Positions 20,511 to 32,805 are shown, counted from the stretch's first letter. The stretch: DNA of 64,000 nucleotides from Rhyacophila brunnea (GCA_022495005.1 JAGYXB010001863.1:186001-250000); one strand, 5' to 3'. Program-made: numbers and translations. The notes: a model not told the origin generated them from the letters alone.

Positions 20511-20706
20511 ACCCACGGTGACATAATAGGTAGAGCAGCCGTCTCTGAAGCTTGAATGAGGGTTTTAACCCGCGGCTGGCAAATAAAAGGCATAGCAATA
20601 TTTTTTTGATCCAGTGTAAGGACTCGAAGGGTTGGGCGAATAGCAAACAGCCATTCTTTGAAGAAAACTGTTAATATAATATCTCTACACCCTAGTATTC
20701 AAGGCC
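20511..20706 (+). repeat. Divergent tRNA-derived SINE2 relative
   Basis: A tRNA-like head (GACATAATAGGTAGAGCAGC, GGGTTTTAACCC) is followed by blocks in SINE2 order: GTAAGGACTC, GGTTGGGCGAATAGC, AACTGTTAATA, GGCCATATGCTCC, then an A-run. More diverged than the other copies, perhaps a separate subfamily. Confidence 0.55.
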
Positions 20707-21401
20707 ATATGCTCCGCTTAGGAAAAAATATGTTAATTTCCTATTTATTCTGTCATTGATAACCTATCGCCCAACGACTAAATTTAACGTAAAAGGTATT
20801 TTTTCTCGATAATAATAAAATTTATGTATTTAAGTCAGGGTAATTAAGTCAGTTTTAATATTACAAATACATATTACCTTGTTAATAGAATTATAAGATA
20901 AAATAAGTGTCTCATAAATCTAATCACAATAATTTGACCAATTATTTTGAAGCAATCTTTCATTGTAAGCTTACTGAAATATTGCTTGCATTTGGCCATA
21001 GTGCAAAAGAACAAAGAATTGATTCGGCGAAACCAGAAACAAAGATTTCAATTACAATTCAATTTCTCTTATTCCCAAACAAAAGGATACATCTTAAACA
21101 ATGATGAAAGACACCCTCTGTAAACACACAATTCGTAAGAGATTGGCAGATACCATCGAGCCTAGTGTGTTCCATCGTAGGGTTACCATATTACAAAAAT
21201 CAAGGCCGCTAGCATTATTTACACAATATTAAGTATACTTGCAGTTGCAGTTTCTGATGTTGTTAGACATATAAATTCTATTTACCAGGAGGTTATCAAA
21301 GTGTACATCACCCGCGGACAGTAGTTATTATAGGTAGATAGTAACTACTTAGAGACTCAAATCGTAGACAGGTTTAGAAGCCAAATTTCAAATCGTTTGC
21401 C
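20707..21401. other. No recognised feature
   Basis: A 65-codon opening at 20907-21104 has no recognisable motif. Confidence 0.5.
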
Positions 21402-21409
21402 TGTACGAT

Positions 21410-22036
21410 CAGTGACGTTCCTAGACAAAGTTCCGCCCCTAGGCAGTACCAAAATGCCGCCACATTTTTGTATACTTACAGTAGGTACTTTTTACCATCC
21501 TTTCATGACTCCAATATCTAAGAAATTTGTTGAATGGATACATTACTATCAATAGGTATATTATACCAATAAATCTAATTTAAATGCTATATCTACTTCA
21601 ATAGACAATATTGCGAGTCTACGATTTCAGATAGGTACATTTAAAATACGCCTGACAACTTCCAAAACTCGCGAGTAACTAGCAAACATATTTGGATAAA
21701 TTTTAAATTATGTAAGTATGTACCTACCTATAGTTCAAATATTATTTGAAAATTTGCACGTGTCATTGCTGTTCACAAAGTACGTGACGTCCAAGGACAA
21801 CGGAAGTAAACAAGACATCGCGAACCCGACAAAAAAAATAAAGTCTTTTATAGTAATTAATACATTTTGTTTCCAACCAGTGAGCTGAATTTTTTAATGG
21901 AAATATGTTTCCGTTATTACTAAGTTAAGGTAGCTATTTATATATATAAATAATGATAATCCTCGATTTGCCGCCCTTCGGGTAACTGCCGCCCCCAAGC
22001 GACGCTCAATCTGCCTACCCCCACGGGACGTCAGTG
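21410..22036. mobile_element. hAT MITE (CAGTGACGT family), 627 bp
   Basis: Perfect 8-bp TSD TGTACGAT (21402-21409, 22037-22044). Left end CAGTGACGTTCCTAGACAAA; right end inverted CACTGACGTCCCGTGGGGGT. Relatives: 36042, 51612, 57565, 59323, 63536. Openings inside are shadows. It has no transposase and must have been moved by another hAT. Confidence 0.9.
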
Positions 22037-22044
22037 TGTACGAT

Positions 22045-23307
22045 ATACCGCCATTGGGTGTTAAAAATATGGCAATAGTCAAGTTGCCAATTTTTTTTAT
22101 ACTTTGATTGATTTTTTTATTCTCGTATGTGAAAAGTATTATTAAAGTATTGGAAATTTATCACGAAACAAACGATTTATGGGAAACTGTCAATGAACTC
22201 TAAATAATCCAATGTTGTTATTGAAAAAATAAACGAATCGTTTTTAATTTTGGGTGGGAAAACTAATTTTGCCGATAACACCTGAATATGAGTCTTCTAC
22301 GGTTTAATATACCGTAAACATTTTCTGATGTACCAACGGCTCTGTGAATCAAATAAGTTATAGTTTGTTAACACCTATATCTTGATGACCCGATCTTCAT
22401 AAGTTTTACTAGAATCAACCATTATATTTTTGAGAAATTTTGCTGGTGCTAGATTCTTTAAAAGTAAACGTGACTCCTAATACCCTCACAAGCTATAAAT
22501 ACTGACTTAAACAAACGTCCCGTATAGGTAGGCATATCGTGCGTTGCACGAGGACGGCACATTATAATGGGCGGTGAATGAAAGAACGAATACATCTATT
22601 ACAACTTTTGATATCAATGTCGGTTTTTCATGAAGCAGTTTACAGTTTACAAAACCATATCTTCAAATAATGATATAATGGACAGAACATATGACTGTAA
22701 ATCTGTGAATCGCAATACAAGTTTTTAGAAATTTCTATATAGGTAGTTCATTAGCATAGGTTGCCACTCCCAGTCATCATAATCGAAATCTTAATGTAAC
22801 TTGCATTCTACGAAGAGAGCAGATGCCCATTAGTTTTCTTTCTGAAAACACAAGCAGCAAGTAATGTGTATATTTTATAAGTTTTCATTTTGATATAGGT
22901 ACCTTTCAAAATATTCTCAATAACCTTGCTTTTGTTTTAAGCAGACTCGAGTTTAATTAATTCATCGAATAGAAATGGTTGTCAAAATTAATAATGTTTC
23001 ATTGATAGTTTGACGTCTGACGCTGACATTCCAATCTTTGTTCGAGTTTTAACGTCAGCCATTAGAACTTTACAGCAATCTCGCAAAACAAAAGAAAACA
23101 TTCTACATAATATACGAGTGTATTGTCATCGCAACAAGGGCAACACTGCTCTGATAAAAGCTATCTTCATTCGCAGTATTAGTTGGACATATTACATATT
23201 TTATATAGGTACTATAACCTCACAGCCAGTCAGCGGCGTTTTTCTTGTAACATCTAGCATTTTTTAACTCTAGCTTGCAATATATGCATACAGACTATAG
23301 GATTAAA
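22045..23307. other. No recognised feature
   Basis: About 1.3 kb. The 85-codon plus frame at 23010-23267 has no recognisable domain, and I do not call it a gene. Confidence 0.45.
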
Positions 23308-23451
23308 GTCTGTCTTCTATAAGCTGGCGTGCCGGTTTCCCCCCTGCTTCAGCATCTATCTCGTTCCCTCCCATTGAAAACTTGCAACAGTTGAACGCGA
23401 TGGCACAATGCTTTCCGTGTGACGTGTACGCCAGTTTATAGAAAACAGACT
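23308..23451. mobile_element. Small TIR element (MITE), 144 bp
   Basis: AGTCTGTCTTCTATAAGCTG then GCGT on the left mirrors the right end, inverted AGTCTGTTTTCTATAAACTG. Outer bases may extend to TA. The core is GC-rich and not coding. Confidence 0.7.
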
Positions 23452-24261
23452 ATATCACTACCAGCCAATTTTTACTAGTTGGATACTTATAGTCCAGCTA
23501 TTTTTAGAATAAAGTAAATCCCTTAAAAAATAGGAACAGAATGATAAATATTTGTAAAACTTACCAAATCGACATGTTTTTAGAGTTTATCGTGAATATT
23601 TTCACACTAAAATGATAAATACTGATTAGAAAATATATACAACCAGTTTATTCAGAAGTTATGACGTTTACGTTAAGAACGCACGAGTTAACTCGTCTAT
23701 GGCCTGACGCGACATACTAGCTTTGATCGTTTAACCCGTAATACATAACGTTGATTTATTTATACCAAATCTAGTCTAACTATTATGCTACGTCCAAAAT
23801 AGGTTTAATATTTATTTTTATTCTTTTCAGTCAAAAATGAATATTAATTACATGATAGCAACCCGTTTAATGTAAATACCTGCATATTACTTTTCTAATT
23901 TGATGTTTATATTATTATAATTTCACAGTGGCACCTGCGAATAAAAACTATGACTATTTTGTCAGCATACTTTCTTCACTGCAGATAACTGCAAGTTTCT
24001 TATAAAATTTCATTCACACAAAAAATATAAAGAATAATACAATTTGCTGCTGAAAGACAACACCATATTAAGGGTTAGATATATCATGTTTTTGTCTAAA
24101 ACAGCTTAAAATTGCTTATAAAGAATCTTGAATATTACATCAGATTCAATTGGAAACCATCATGTTGACCTCTTTATATCTTACATTTTCACAATTAAAT
24201 AAATATAAAATACACTGTTTAAACGATAACCATTTTTTTATACCTAGGTACTTTAACTTTA
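23452..24261. other. No recognised feature
   Basis: AT-rich; nothing supportable. Confidence 0.5.
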
Positions 24262-24450
24262 AACGTGTCGGTGCAATGGCCGAGCGATAACGTGTCGTCG
24301 TATAAAGGTCTGGTAAATTCACGTGGTGTTCACAATGTATGTTTGGACCCAAAGTGCAGGCTTAATATGCTGATCAAATGGCTAACATCAATTTATCGTA
24401 AAACGAAAATCTGTTGGTACAACCACTACTCTGTGGCGGCCCATACTTTA
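24262..24450 (+). repeat. tRNA-derived SINE2, decayed
   Basis: GTCGGTGCAATGGCCGAGCG is the tRNA-like head; the B box is lost. The body has CACAATGTATGTTTGGACCC, TTATCGTAAAACGAAAATCT, GTTGGTACAACCACTACTCT and GTGGCGGCCCATAC, matching the inverted copy at 43449-43677. The frames on both strands here follow the SINE. Confidence 0.7.
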
Positions 24451-26176
24451 TGTTAACCCGTTACGTTGTGTCGCCTCCAAGCAACACATGGCTTGCCTAC
24501 CCACAAGGAACATTATTTCGACTGATTTGTAATACTAGTTTTTAAGCTTTGATAGTTGCTGAAAAACAATTTATATATCGTGAGAAGAAGCACTGTATAT
24601 TGTCACAAACTTGAAAATGTTCAGTTATGTATATATTCCTTAACTACCGCCATCCAGAAAGTGATTTTCACCAGTTTGCATATACCATTCAGTCTCTATA
24701 GAAATGTGTAGGAATATACTACATATGATGTTTAATTTTCTTCCATATTATGATGGTGCTTTTCCTAAAAAATATATTTTAGGCACATCTTCGTTTGATT
24801 TAGTGTGAAAATTAGTGGCCATATAGGTTCTTTTTAGCTTCGTTTTCATAATATGTTGATCTATATAATATAAGAAAGTTGTCTTGAATATAATATGTAT
24901 TTCGTAATAATATATTTTACAATACAACATCAAAAATAACTTTATAAATTATAATATACCAAGAACATCAGCTTGTCTATGTGTATTTTGACAGATAGAT
25001 ACGAGTGGGTACTTACGCAGTTTTTCATTTCACAAATCAATCACCTAATTGCTTCAATATACGCTGTTCAATTTTATTTATTCTCAATACATCTTATGGA
25101 TTCTTGACAATGGAATTGGCGCGCGTGTTGTTTTATTTAGTTAGAATGAGGAAGATAATGCTATCCGATAAACGTTTGTCAAAGATAAATGTTTAGATAG
25201 GAGGAGCAATATTGAATTTGTAAAGATATTGAGAGATTAACAAATAATATTACGTATATATATATTATTATTGTAACTTTCTCGAAGAGCCGGTGTATTT
25301 ATACTACTGGCAACACAGTATTAAATTATACTTGAACATTTTTTTATAGTTATTAACGTCAAATTAATATAAAAAATACACACAGGAAGTCTCCGTAGAA
25401 CACGGAAAGAAAATAAATCAAATACACATACTCAATGAAAATATATGGTAGGTAATTAATTTAGCAACCTATTATTATTTATAAAACCAATGAGCAATGG
25501 TTAGATCTAGGCGCACGCCCCTCTAATCAACCATTCCTGCATGTAAGTATTACACTCAAATAGGCCCACGCGATTGACAACGGTTGAATGTATTAGAGTG
25601 CTCATCTACCCGCACCTCACCTCACCATTCCATCACTGCTATCTGAGCACTATACCTACTCGTGATGAATTGTTGCAACTTCTTCATTTTCGAGGAGTTT
25701 CATCGTGTAATTTTAGATACTTTTGACATATTGACTCTATTATTTTTACCAATAATATCTATAATGTATAATCTGTGCAAGTTTCATCAATATGTATATC
25801 ATCTAACTAGTTCTGTAGTTTTTTAGTTGTTTCTTATATGGATATCGAAATAATTCTAATCAAAAAGCTAATATTTTTAAACCACATACTTGTGTTATTA
25901 ACATAGATCTAGATACACATTTTCTTAGGTTAACATTTCTGTAGGTGTCAAGAAATAGGCTATATCAGTGATGAAAATAAATACCTATTATCCCCGTTAA
26001 TACAGCATTTTCAATACCAAGATTTAGAGAGCAATTACGTCGAGTGCGATTGCAATCCTTAGGGTTATACTGATATATGCGAAAAATCACCGGTTTACTT
26101 TTTAAACTTATTTTTCTTGATTATAAAATATTTTATTTCACACTATTGGGTTTTTTACTTGTTTTTATTTTCAATA
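24451..26176. other. No recognised feature
   Basis: About 1.7 kb of AT-rich DNA. Short openings only. A GC-richer stretch at 25490-25640 has no recognisable identity. Confidence 0.45.
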
Positions 26177-26338
26177 CAGTGGCATATGGAGGCAAGCAGA
26201 TTGACTCTAGATTGGACTACGCAATTGTTCCCTCACACTCGGTCTTAATTGAGCGTATCACGAGGCCCTACGTATCGATGTGAAGCATCAGCAGTTCTTT
26301 ACGCCTGGTAATGTCTCAGGAGCAGATGCCCAAGTCTT
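26177..26338 (+). other. Exon-like fragment, partner at 49005-49067
   Basis: A pyrimidine tract ending TTTTCAATACAG could be a splice acceptor and AAAGTAAGTGC at 26338 a donor. In one frame 26253-26300 encodes AYHEALRIDVKHQQFF. The copy at 49020-49067 encodes AYHEALCLDMNHQQFF, with several of the differences silent or conservative. A stop (TGA) precedes the peptide here, so this copy is broken. I do not recognise the protein. Old exon duplicate or TE exon are both possible. Confidence 0.4.
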
Positions 26339-26388
26339 AAAGTAAGTGCTTAACGACCTCAGTCTTGGTTAACTGCTCCTGAGACATT
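26310..26388. repeat. Hairpin, 16-bp perfect stem
   Basis: AATGTCTCAGGAGCAG at 26310-26325 returns inverted at 26373-26388, with partial pairing inside (CCAAG/CTTGG). It overlaps the end of the exon-like piece. Could be a small foldback insertion or an RNA hairpin. Confidence 0.6.
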
Positions 26389-26544
26389 TTCGGTTATAAA
26401 AAATACTAGTGCTCCACAACCAAAAGTAGAGTTTCATGATACGCTTCATTAATACCGATGTAGCTTGGTGGGGCCATTATCTTCAACGTACGTTTCAACT
26501 ACTTTTTTATTAAATTTACAAAAATATTAATATCTAGAAAAAAG

Positions 26545-26615
26545 TTCGACCGTGTGGGACTAGAACTCACCTCTTTCAGTTTCCGGGGGAATGCTTTCAC
26601 GTCTAAGCAATAGAT
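26545..26615 (-). repeat. tRNA-like sequence, decayed
   Basis: The minus strand reads ATTGCTTAGACGTGAAAGCA then GAGGTGAGTTCTAGTCCCAC, roughly box A and B. Length and stems do not support a functional tRNA. Confidence 0.35.
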
Positions 26616-27854
26616 TCGTCTATGATGTATGTGAATTATTTCGTAAAACTACGTTTTAACTGAGATACTTAATATTCCAGCAAACACAAAATAATCGTAA
26701 CCGACATTCGGCGCAAGCCAAGATTTATTATTGACCCTCCTGTAGGTACTTATGAATAATGAAAATATTTTTTTTATTCAATACCTGTTGAATATATTAT
26801 ACAAATAAGAAGAAGAGAATCTTAGTTTCTTTATTATAGAACAATGACCTTCTTTTTGTGTTGAAAAAACACTGACATTGTCTCTATGACAATTTCTAAA
26901 GTTGGCAACACTGCTTTAAAGAATGTATTTTCTTTTGTTTCTTTTTTTCAAATCTTACCTTCTTTTGTTTCAAATACATATCGATTGATTCTTTTCTTGT
27001 CAATATTTGACATAATGTAAATTCGTAATCTCTAAAGTCTAATAAAAACATATTAATCAGTGATATACATCAATAATTTTGACATACGATATATCAGCTC
27101 TCAGGTAAAGACTTTATATCGGTTTACAATAACTACATGTAAGTGATCTTCTATATTAATTACATATTATAATTATTGTTAATTTATTCTCATCTAAAAC
27201 TTGCGTATTGGATTGTACCTAAATCTCGGCATGACGGTATTTCGACATCATCCATTAGCGTGTAAGTACAGAAGCAATTTCATTTATCACGAGATTGTTA
27301 TACAATAACCAACAATTACTAAACGTCTCCTTATTAATTAATATGTCAAAATGAATAGCTATCCATTGGGTTGGAATGGAATCCAATATGGCACCGAGTA
27401 TTCGGAGACGCCATTATCCGCCTTTTATCATCGCGTCGAAGCATTGTTGTTTGTAATTTGTAATAAGCGCAAACTGAAAGTCATACAGAAATAATTAACA
27501 AGCTTTGAGTGCAAGAATACCACACACACCCGGTTGTTGTCTCATATATTACATAATACATTTATGTATATAGGTATTTAGATCTTGTTAGAAATTTAAT
27601 TGAAATTTTAATTTAAAACCATTTTTACTATTCCATTAAACTTAAACCGATCTTAAGGGCCTATGTGCCGTATAACGGTCTACAATTAATAATTTCGACT
27701 ATATTTGGGCCTGAATATACTAATATGACATTTATATAATTATGTCATACTTAGGTCTTTTTAAATCTTTTCTAAATGAGATCTCGTTTTTAAATTATGC
27801 ATTATTATTCAATGAAAAGATGTGTTTAGAGGAAGACAAGTAGAGTATTATAAA
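26616..27854. other. No recognised feature
   Basis: About 1.2 kb, AT-rich; a GC-richer spot at 27360-27450 has no identity I can name. Confidence 0.45.
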
Positions 27855-28069
27855 TTATAACTTTGCACTTTTTTGTTCTCTTTCCTTTACTGATACGCCT
27901 CTTTGCCTGATTACCTCGCATAAAATTAGATCAAAATGCTATTTACTTTTATTAATATATTTATGTAGTAATACATAAATAGACAGATAATATATGTAAA
28001 AAAAATATTTTTAGAATATATTACATCATTTTCATCCTAGAGCCGGGAGTGAAAAATTATGAAGCATAA
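27855..28069. mobile_element. Small TIR repeat (family F)
   Basis: Shares most of its ~215 bp with 63665-63880: TATAACTTTGCACTTTTTTG, GATTACCTCGCATAAAATTA, CATTTTCATCCTAGAGC. The right end (TGCAAAGTTATGAAGC in the other copy) mirrors the left CATAACTTTGCA, so it is a MITE. TSD not resolved. Confidence 0.7.
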
Positions 28070-28299
28070 TATACTCGACATAATCAAATTTTCATTATTT
28101 CAAACATCAAACAAATTTGAATTAATAAAATAGTATTTATTATCATAAACGTCATTGTTTTAAAATTGAGTATAATGATGTCCGTGGTTAGGTATACACT
28201 TTAAAAAGATTATTATTTCTTTTTCTCCAATTGCAAACTCCGAATTTTAATTACCAACTACCTATGCAATTTTAACAATAAATTAATAATATATAATGC

Positions 28300-28574
28300 T
28301 GAGAGTAAAGAGGCGACGTTGGACCTGGCTCGGCCACGTGCTGCGGATGCCAGCAGAGAACCTCAACCTGGCTTGCCTGTTCTTCAGGCTGACCGGATTT
28401 CGGCGTCCTGGAAGGCCGCTAAAAACTATCTATAGAGTGTATACGGCGAAGCTACGGGATGCTGGTTTGACCTGGAATGAAGCAAGAAGACTGGCGAGCG
28501 ACAGGGATTCTTGGAGGCGCCGCGTGGTGTCCATATGCTCCAATTAAGGGACGGATATGGCAAAAGAAGAAATG
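28300..28574 (+). pseudogene. RTE-like LINE ORF2 C-terminus (RTE-A), 5'-truncated
   Basis: TSD TATAATGC flanks it (28292-28299 and 28575-28582). The frame encodes the ORF2 tail: RRRWTWLGHVLRMPAENLN near its start, a GRP block in the middle (GFRRPGRP), and GLTWNEARRLASDRDSWRRR near the end, then a stop at 28545. This WLGH..GRP..DRD.W layout is that of RTE-type elements after the RT domain. The 3' end is GGACGGATATGGCAAAAGAA. It is only a dead tail; its apparent start codon comes partly from target DNA. Confidence 0.88.
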
Positions 28575-28582
28575 TATAATGC

Positions 28583-29379
28583 ACGTGTTGAAAAAAATAT
28601 GTGATAGAAAATGTTTTATTTTTTTATTTAAAAAATAATATAGGTAAGTACTTAAATGGTTTGAGACTGCAACATTTTTTTTTAGAACTTTAATTATACC
28701 TTTATAATTTGGAACACATTCGGGACAAAACATGTATCTTTCTTAAAGTTGCTCCAACTTATTTGTGCTTGTCCAATTTCTGATTTAAAAATTTCTAATT
28801 TCAAATTTTCATAAATAATTACAACAGTCACGTACTTAATATGTAAAAACATCATCTTCATTCAAGCTCTATATGAATTAAAAAAATGATCCGGAAACCT
28901 GCAAATTACCATGATTCAAAATATCCCCACAGCCATAGACAAACATATGTGGTCACTATCTGCAGACCATTCCTCGGTCCCCCTTTCCGCAATTACCGCT
29001 TCTGCGGCCACCTCTCACTCCCCATGGGAATAATAACTCACCAAAACAAAAACAATTTGTAAAGTGAACGCTCTGGTGAGAATTTAGAAAGAAAGTTTCG
29101 TGAAATCTCCTACCCCGCAGTAGTATTCCCGATGTCCCAATTGGATTGAATAGATATCGAATTCGTAATCTGACAATCTTGTATACTTTTGCCTGGCTGG
29201 TTATGTGATTGATCGTGAATATTTTTGAAAATGGAATAAAACTTTTTAAAGACAAAACGATTTTCAATGTTCCTTTGTTTTTCAAAGAGAATTTTATATT
29301 CGAAGTGACAGATTTTGTCATTTTCTACCGAAATTTTATTAAACACTAAAGTTGATACCTAGTTACTAATACATTATGT
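28583..29379. other. No recognised feature
   Basis: The 121-codon minus frame at 28956-29321 includes a GC-richer end (28970-29030) but no recognised motif. I leave it unassigned. Confidence 0.4.
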
Positions 29380-29573
29380 ACTTTGGCCTATTGCGTCGTG
29401 GGTCCCAGGTTCGAATCCTGGGTCTGGCAAGTACACATATTGTTTTTCAATTTGTGTATGAGTCAGAGTACGGACCTAATAGGTTGAGTGGCTGACATCC
29501 ATTTCTCGTAAAAAAATCTGTCAATAGGATGTATAATAGGATCATTATGGGCCTATTAAGATCGGACATGGTC
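29380..29573 (+). repeat. tRNA-derived SINE2, head damaged
   Basis: CGTGGGTCCCAGGTTCGAAT, TGTTTTTCAATTTGTGTATG, GACCTAATAGGTTGAGTGGC and AAGATCGGACATGGTCAAAA match 52946-53185. The box A half of the tRNA head is missing or rearranged. A-rich 3' tail. Confidence 0.8.
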
Positions 29574-30019
29574 AAAAAAATCTCATTTATCAATAATTGA
29601 ATAAAAGGATATATATTATTCTACATTTTTTACCATGGTGGCTGATTGTGTGAAAACAATTTTTAAAAGATTTAATTAATTAAATTTCGGTGTTTGACGA
29701 CTGGATGCACGAATTAGTGCAAAAATAAAATGTATCACAAAAAATTAAGGCCATATTAGCTACTTCTCCATTCTCTAAGACCATAGTATATACAAAGGTA
29801 CTTACTATTGTAAGTAAGCTTAAATCTAACTTCTACTATTCGGCTATTGTCCCAACAAATCAAAAGGCTGGGGGAAAGAATAGAAGAATAACTAAATACC
29901 GCTATAATTAGATATAATACATCTAAATTATAAATTTAATTAATAAAAAAAAACACTAAATTTTCATATATTTTGATATGATCCATACCTATATTTATTT
30001 TTTTTAAATAAGAAGGCGC
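29574..30019. other. No recognised feature
   Basis: AT-rich; nothing supportable. Confidence 0.5.
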
Positions 30020-30112
30020 GCTCAGATTTTTAAAAAAATGCGATGACAAGTCTTCCCACTATTTGGAAAATGCATTTCAGAGTAGTCACAATCCTCAACC
30101 ATGAGGGTACAA
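30020..30112 (+). pseudogene. RTE-B LINE 3' end scrap
   Basis: AGTAGTCACAATCCTCAACC then ATGAGGGTACAACTGAA at 30076-30112 aligns with the terminus of the RTE-B copy at 33055-33093 (AGTGGTCACGATCCTCAGCC). The upstream bases are too decayed to translate. Confidence 0.5.
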
Positions 30113-30800
30113 CTGAAAAAAACGACACCTTTCATAATATTACAAGACAATAATTATTCTTTTTTTTTTTAGTAAAGTATGTTTCTACCTACCCACATAA
30201 TATATTTATACAAATTATCGCGTAATGATAAAAATTATATAAAAAACCGTTTACTCGTTTAAAAGTTTTAACTTTTACAACATCTAAAAACATGCTGCAT
30301 GTTCTTATCATATTTGTCAGAACAAATCAAAGATTATATTTGACATTTTCCAAACCTCTGCATTGGGAAAACATCCTCTGCCGAAAACAAATGTTTATGT
30401 CAAAAAAACCTGCGTTCGGCGCGCCAACTATCGGTTACAAGGGGGAAACAAAACCCAATGTCTTTTCTGACAGCTGAGCTTTTAGGTAATTGCACTGGAA
30501 ACTTTTTTCTCGGACTCTGGGACGTGAGCAGAATCCATAGAGCCCCGTCCGGGACTTTTTAGGGATCGTAGAGGCCCGTAGACCAGCCCCATCCCTGTTT
30601 TTCTACCCCCGTAAGAACGACAAAGAGATTAGTGGCCGGGGAATTAAGGGGGGAATATACAGGGGCGACCATATTAAACGCAGACTCATACTTTACTAAT
30701 GGTAGTTAATAATAATATATTATTTCTAATCAAATCATTCAATTACTGCTTGTTATAAATCTCGTGTTCATAATATATTACAGGGCTTCCCAGCTGTTAC
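30113..30800. other. Unassigned, GC-rich patch at 30490-30670
   Basis: 30490-30670 is GC-rich (TTCTCGGACTCTGGGACGTG, GAGCCCCGTCCGGGAC) but without an open frame or relative in the window. Confidence 0.35.
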
Positions 30801-30880
30801 GTCATTGCAGACCAGTGTGCTTCGAGCGTTTAAGAATGGTTTAGGGTTGAAATCCCGCATCACTAAATCCTAAATCACGT
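30801..30880 (+). repeat. tRNA-like scrap
   Basis: CAGTGTGCTTCGAGCG then GGGTTGAAATCCCGCATCAC has a B-box-like element and resembles the minus-strand unit at 16008-16071. Decayed. Confidence 0.35.
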
Positions 30881-30936
30881 ATGACCAAATTCAAGATGGA
30901 CCATATTCAGACTGTGCCACTGAATTGCGAATTACG

Positions 30937-31003
30937 ATGGCGGTGCTAGTTGTTGATTATCTTTTAATCCAATGCGATAAGCTATTCGCAATAAATGAAT
31001 ATT
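30937..31003 (+). repeat. Short dispersed repeat (see 1084-1147)
   Basis: Matches 1084-1147; class unknown. Confidence 0.45.
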
Positions 31004-31011
31004 ATTTTAGA

Positions 31012-31555
31012 CTAGCTGAAGTACCCGGTTTTGCACAGGGTCGCTTCGTATTATATTTATCGTAGATATTTAAAAAATAATAAGAGGTAATTAGTTTTTT
31101 AATATTAAAATATCTGTGTAATACAATATGGCAATATGAAAATAATTCTAATAGGAGTAAAGGTCAAACAAAAGAACACTAAATTAAAATCGAATCCAAA
31201 ATATGAAAACATTATTAATGTTATTATTATGTAGTAAAAAAAAAATCAAAATTGGATGGAACAAACAAACAACAAACTTTGTATTTTATATAATACTAAT
31301 TCAGAAACCTTCGCAGGTATGCGCACAACAACTGACAAAAGTTTCATCGCAATCGGATGAATGGTATAGGAACGCATACGGGACAGACAGGCAGACAGAC
31401 ATTCATTTTAATATATAAGATATAGCCTATACTCTTCGCCAAAGTGCAAGCAATAAGTTGACAAAGTTTTATCCCAATCGGATGAACGATATGACAGCGC
31501 ATTAAATACGAACAAACAAACAAACAAATATTGATTTTTATATATTAAATTGCAT
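31012..31555 (+). repeat. ACTAGCTGAAGTACCCGG repeat with duplicated tail
   Basis: Begins ACTAGCTGAAGTACCCGGTT. The tail block (ACAAAAGTTTCATCGCAATC, GGATGAATGGTATAGG, then a CAGACAGACATTC run) is repeated in diverged form at 31435-31555, ending in ACAAACAAACAAACAAA. An inverted scrap of the start lies at 38045-38090. Repeats of this look are common in insect genomes; the class is not settled here. Confidence 0.55.
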
Positions 31556-31970
31556 ATTTCATTAAAATTATTATAATTTATTTCAATATGCAACAATCAT
31601 CATTTTCTACAACCAATTTACCTTATTGCAAGTTTACGATGCATGTCATTTCCTGATTATAGTAGGCCTTGGATCAAAATCCTGAAAGTCGAAATCACTC
31701 TACCCAATTTGACATTGTATTTGAATATATTTTACTTATTTACAGATCATGCCACGAGATATGATTGTGTACAATAAAGACTATTTTACCTTTTGCCGCC
31801 ACATATCTTGGATATATTTCTTAACGATGATCACTACTAAAAATTCGGAATGGTGCCCTTAATCATCGACCAAGAATTACGTCTTGCTCTTTGAAGCATC
31901 GACCCAGATATAAAAAGATGTGTACTTTAAAATAAGTGTGAATATTTCAATTAATTAATAGATTATCTGA
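31556..31970. other. No recognised feature
   Basis: Nothing supportable. Confidence 0.5.
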
Positions 31971-32257
31971 CTATCATTTTACTTTGACCTTGTTTTTAGA
32001 GAGCGGGCTATATCCGGTTTTCCTGAGGACAAAAATACTTGGACGGCCAAAACTAAGTTGGCTAGACTTTACCACAAGAGGTTTGAAGATGCTACGTATG
32101 TTAAAATAATTGGAAATCGGGGATGTTTGACTGTTCGGATGGAGAAAGTAACGGAAAAAAACCAAGACACGCCACGGGTTGTAGGTACATCCATTGTAAA
32201 AAAAAATACCTATGATAGTATACCTAAATTTTTTTATAAATTGAATAGTGTGTCATG
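31971..32257 (+). other. Unknown 95-codon open frame, exon-like
   Basis: One frame is open from a stop at 31968 to the TGA at 32256 (95 codons). It is less AT-rich than its neighbours up to about 32190 and preceded by the acceptor-like CTTGTTTTTAG at 31999. The middle reads KLARLYHKRFEDATYVKIIG. I do not recognise it. No ATG precedes the GC-richer part, so if real it is an internal exon or TE fragment. Confidence 0.3.
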
Positions 32258-32416
32258 ACACGGAAAGATTGGAAAACACAGGTGTATAAAAAATAGTTTC
32301 CGAAATAAATATATACTTTTATTATACTTAATATAAAACTCGGTATGATGTGAATGTAGAATAGTGTTTGATAAATATGCAGTTTAATAATATAATTATT
32401 TTTGTTCTAAATTGAT

Positions 32417-32503
32417 TTAAAGTGGCTCACATGGCGAGGGGCGCAGGAAGTGGCGACGGATCGAAGGAAATGGTATGACCTTGTGCTCGCCTTGTAATTC
32501 GAT
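32417..32503 (+). pseudogene. LINE ORF2 extreme C-terminus (LINE-C)
   Basis: One frame reads LTWRGAQEVATDRRKWYDLV and ends LAL-stop. This is the GLTW..A...A.DR..W signature that closes ORF2 in RTE-like LINEs (compare 28300-28574), but the sequence is a different family. 5'-truncated to about 28 codons. Confidence 0.6.
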
Positions 32504-32805
32504 CCAGAATCGTGATAGGGTGAAGTAAAGAAGGAATGGTGATTCTTTCATTAAAATATAGTTACGATTCTCTACGTTGTATGAAATAAGGAAAGAAAGG
32601 TGCTGAGGATGAAACAAGTACATGTGGTGTACAATTAAAACATGAGTTTTCACATGACTACATACGTATTTTCGAGAAACACGATTCAAACATGAAACTG
32701 CAAAATGAAAATATAATAAAAGCATGTTATTACCAATATTGGAGTATATCCCGTGAGCATAGTGTGATGTTGTTATTATTTGAATAGCAACCGTGTGTTA
32801 TTTTA
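32504..32805. other. No recognised feature, possible LINE 3' UTR
   Basis: Follows the LINE-C stop; no other identity. Confidence 0.4.

Noticed and set aside
28956..29321. 121-codon minus-strand open frame, the second longest opening in the window
   Set aside because: No recognisable motif, AT-driven composition over most of it, overlapped by a second opening, no splice or start context.
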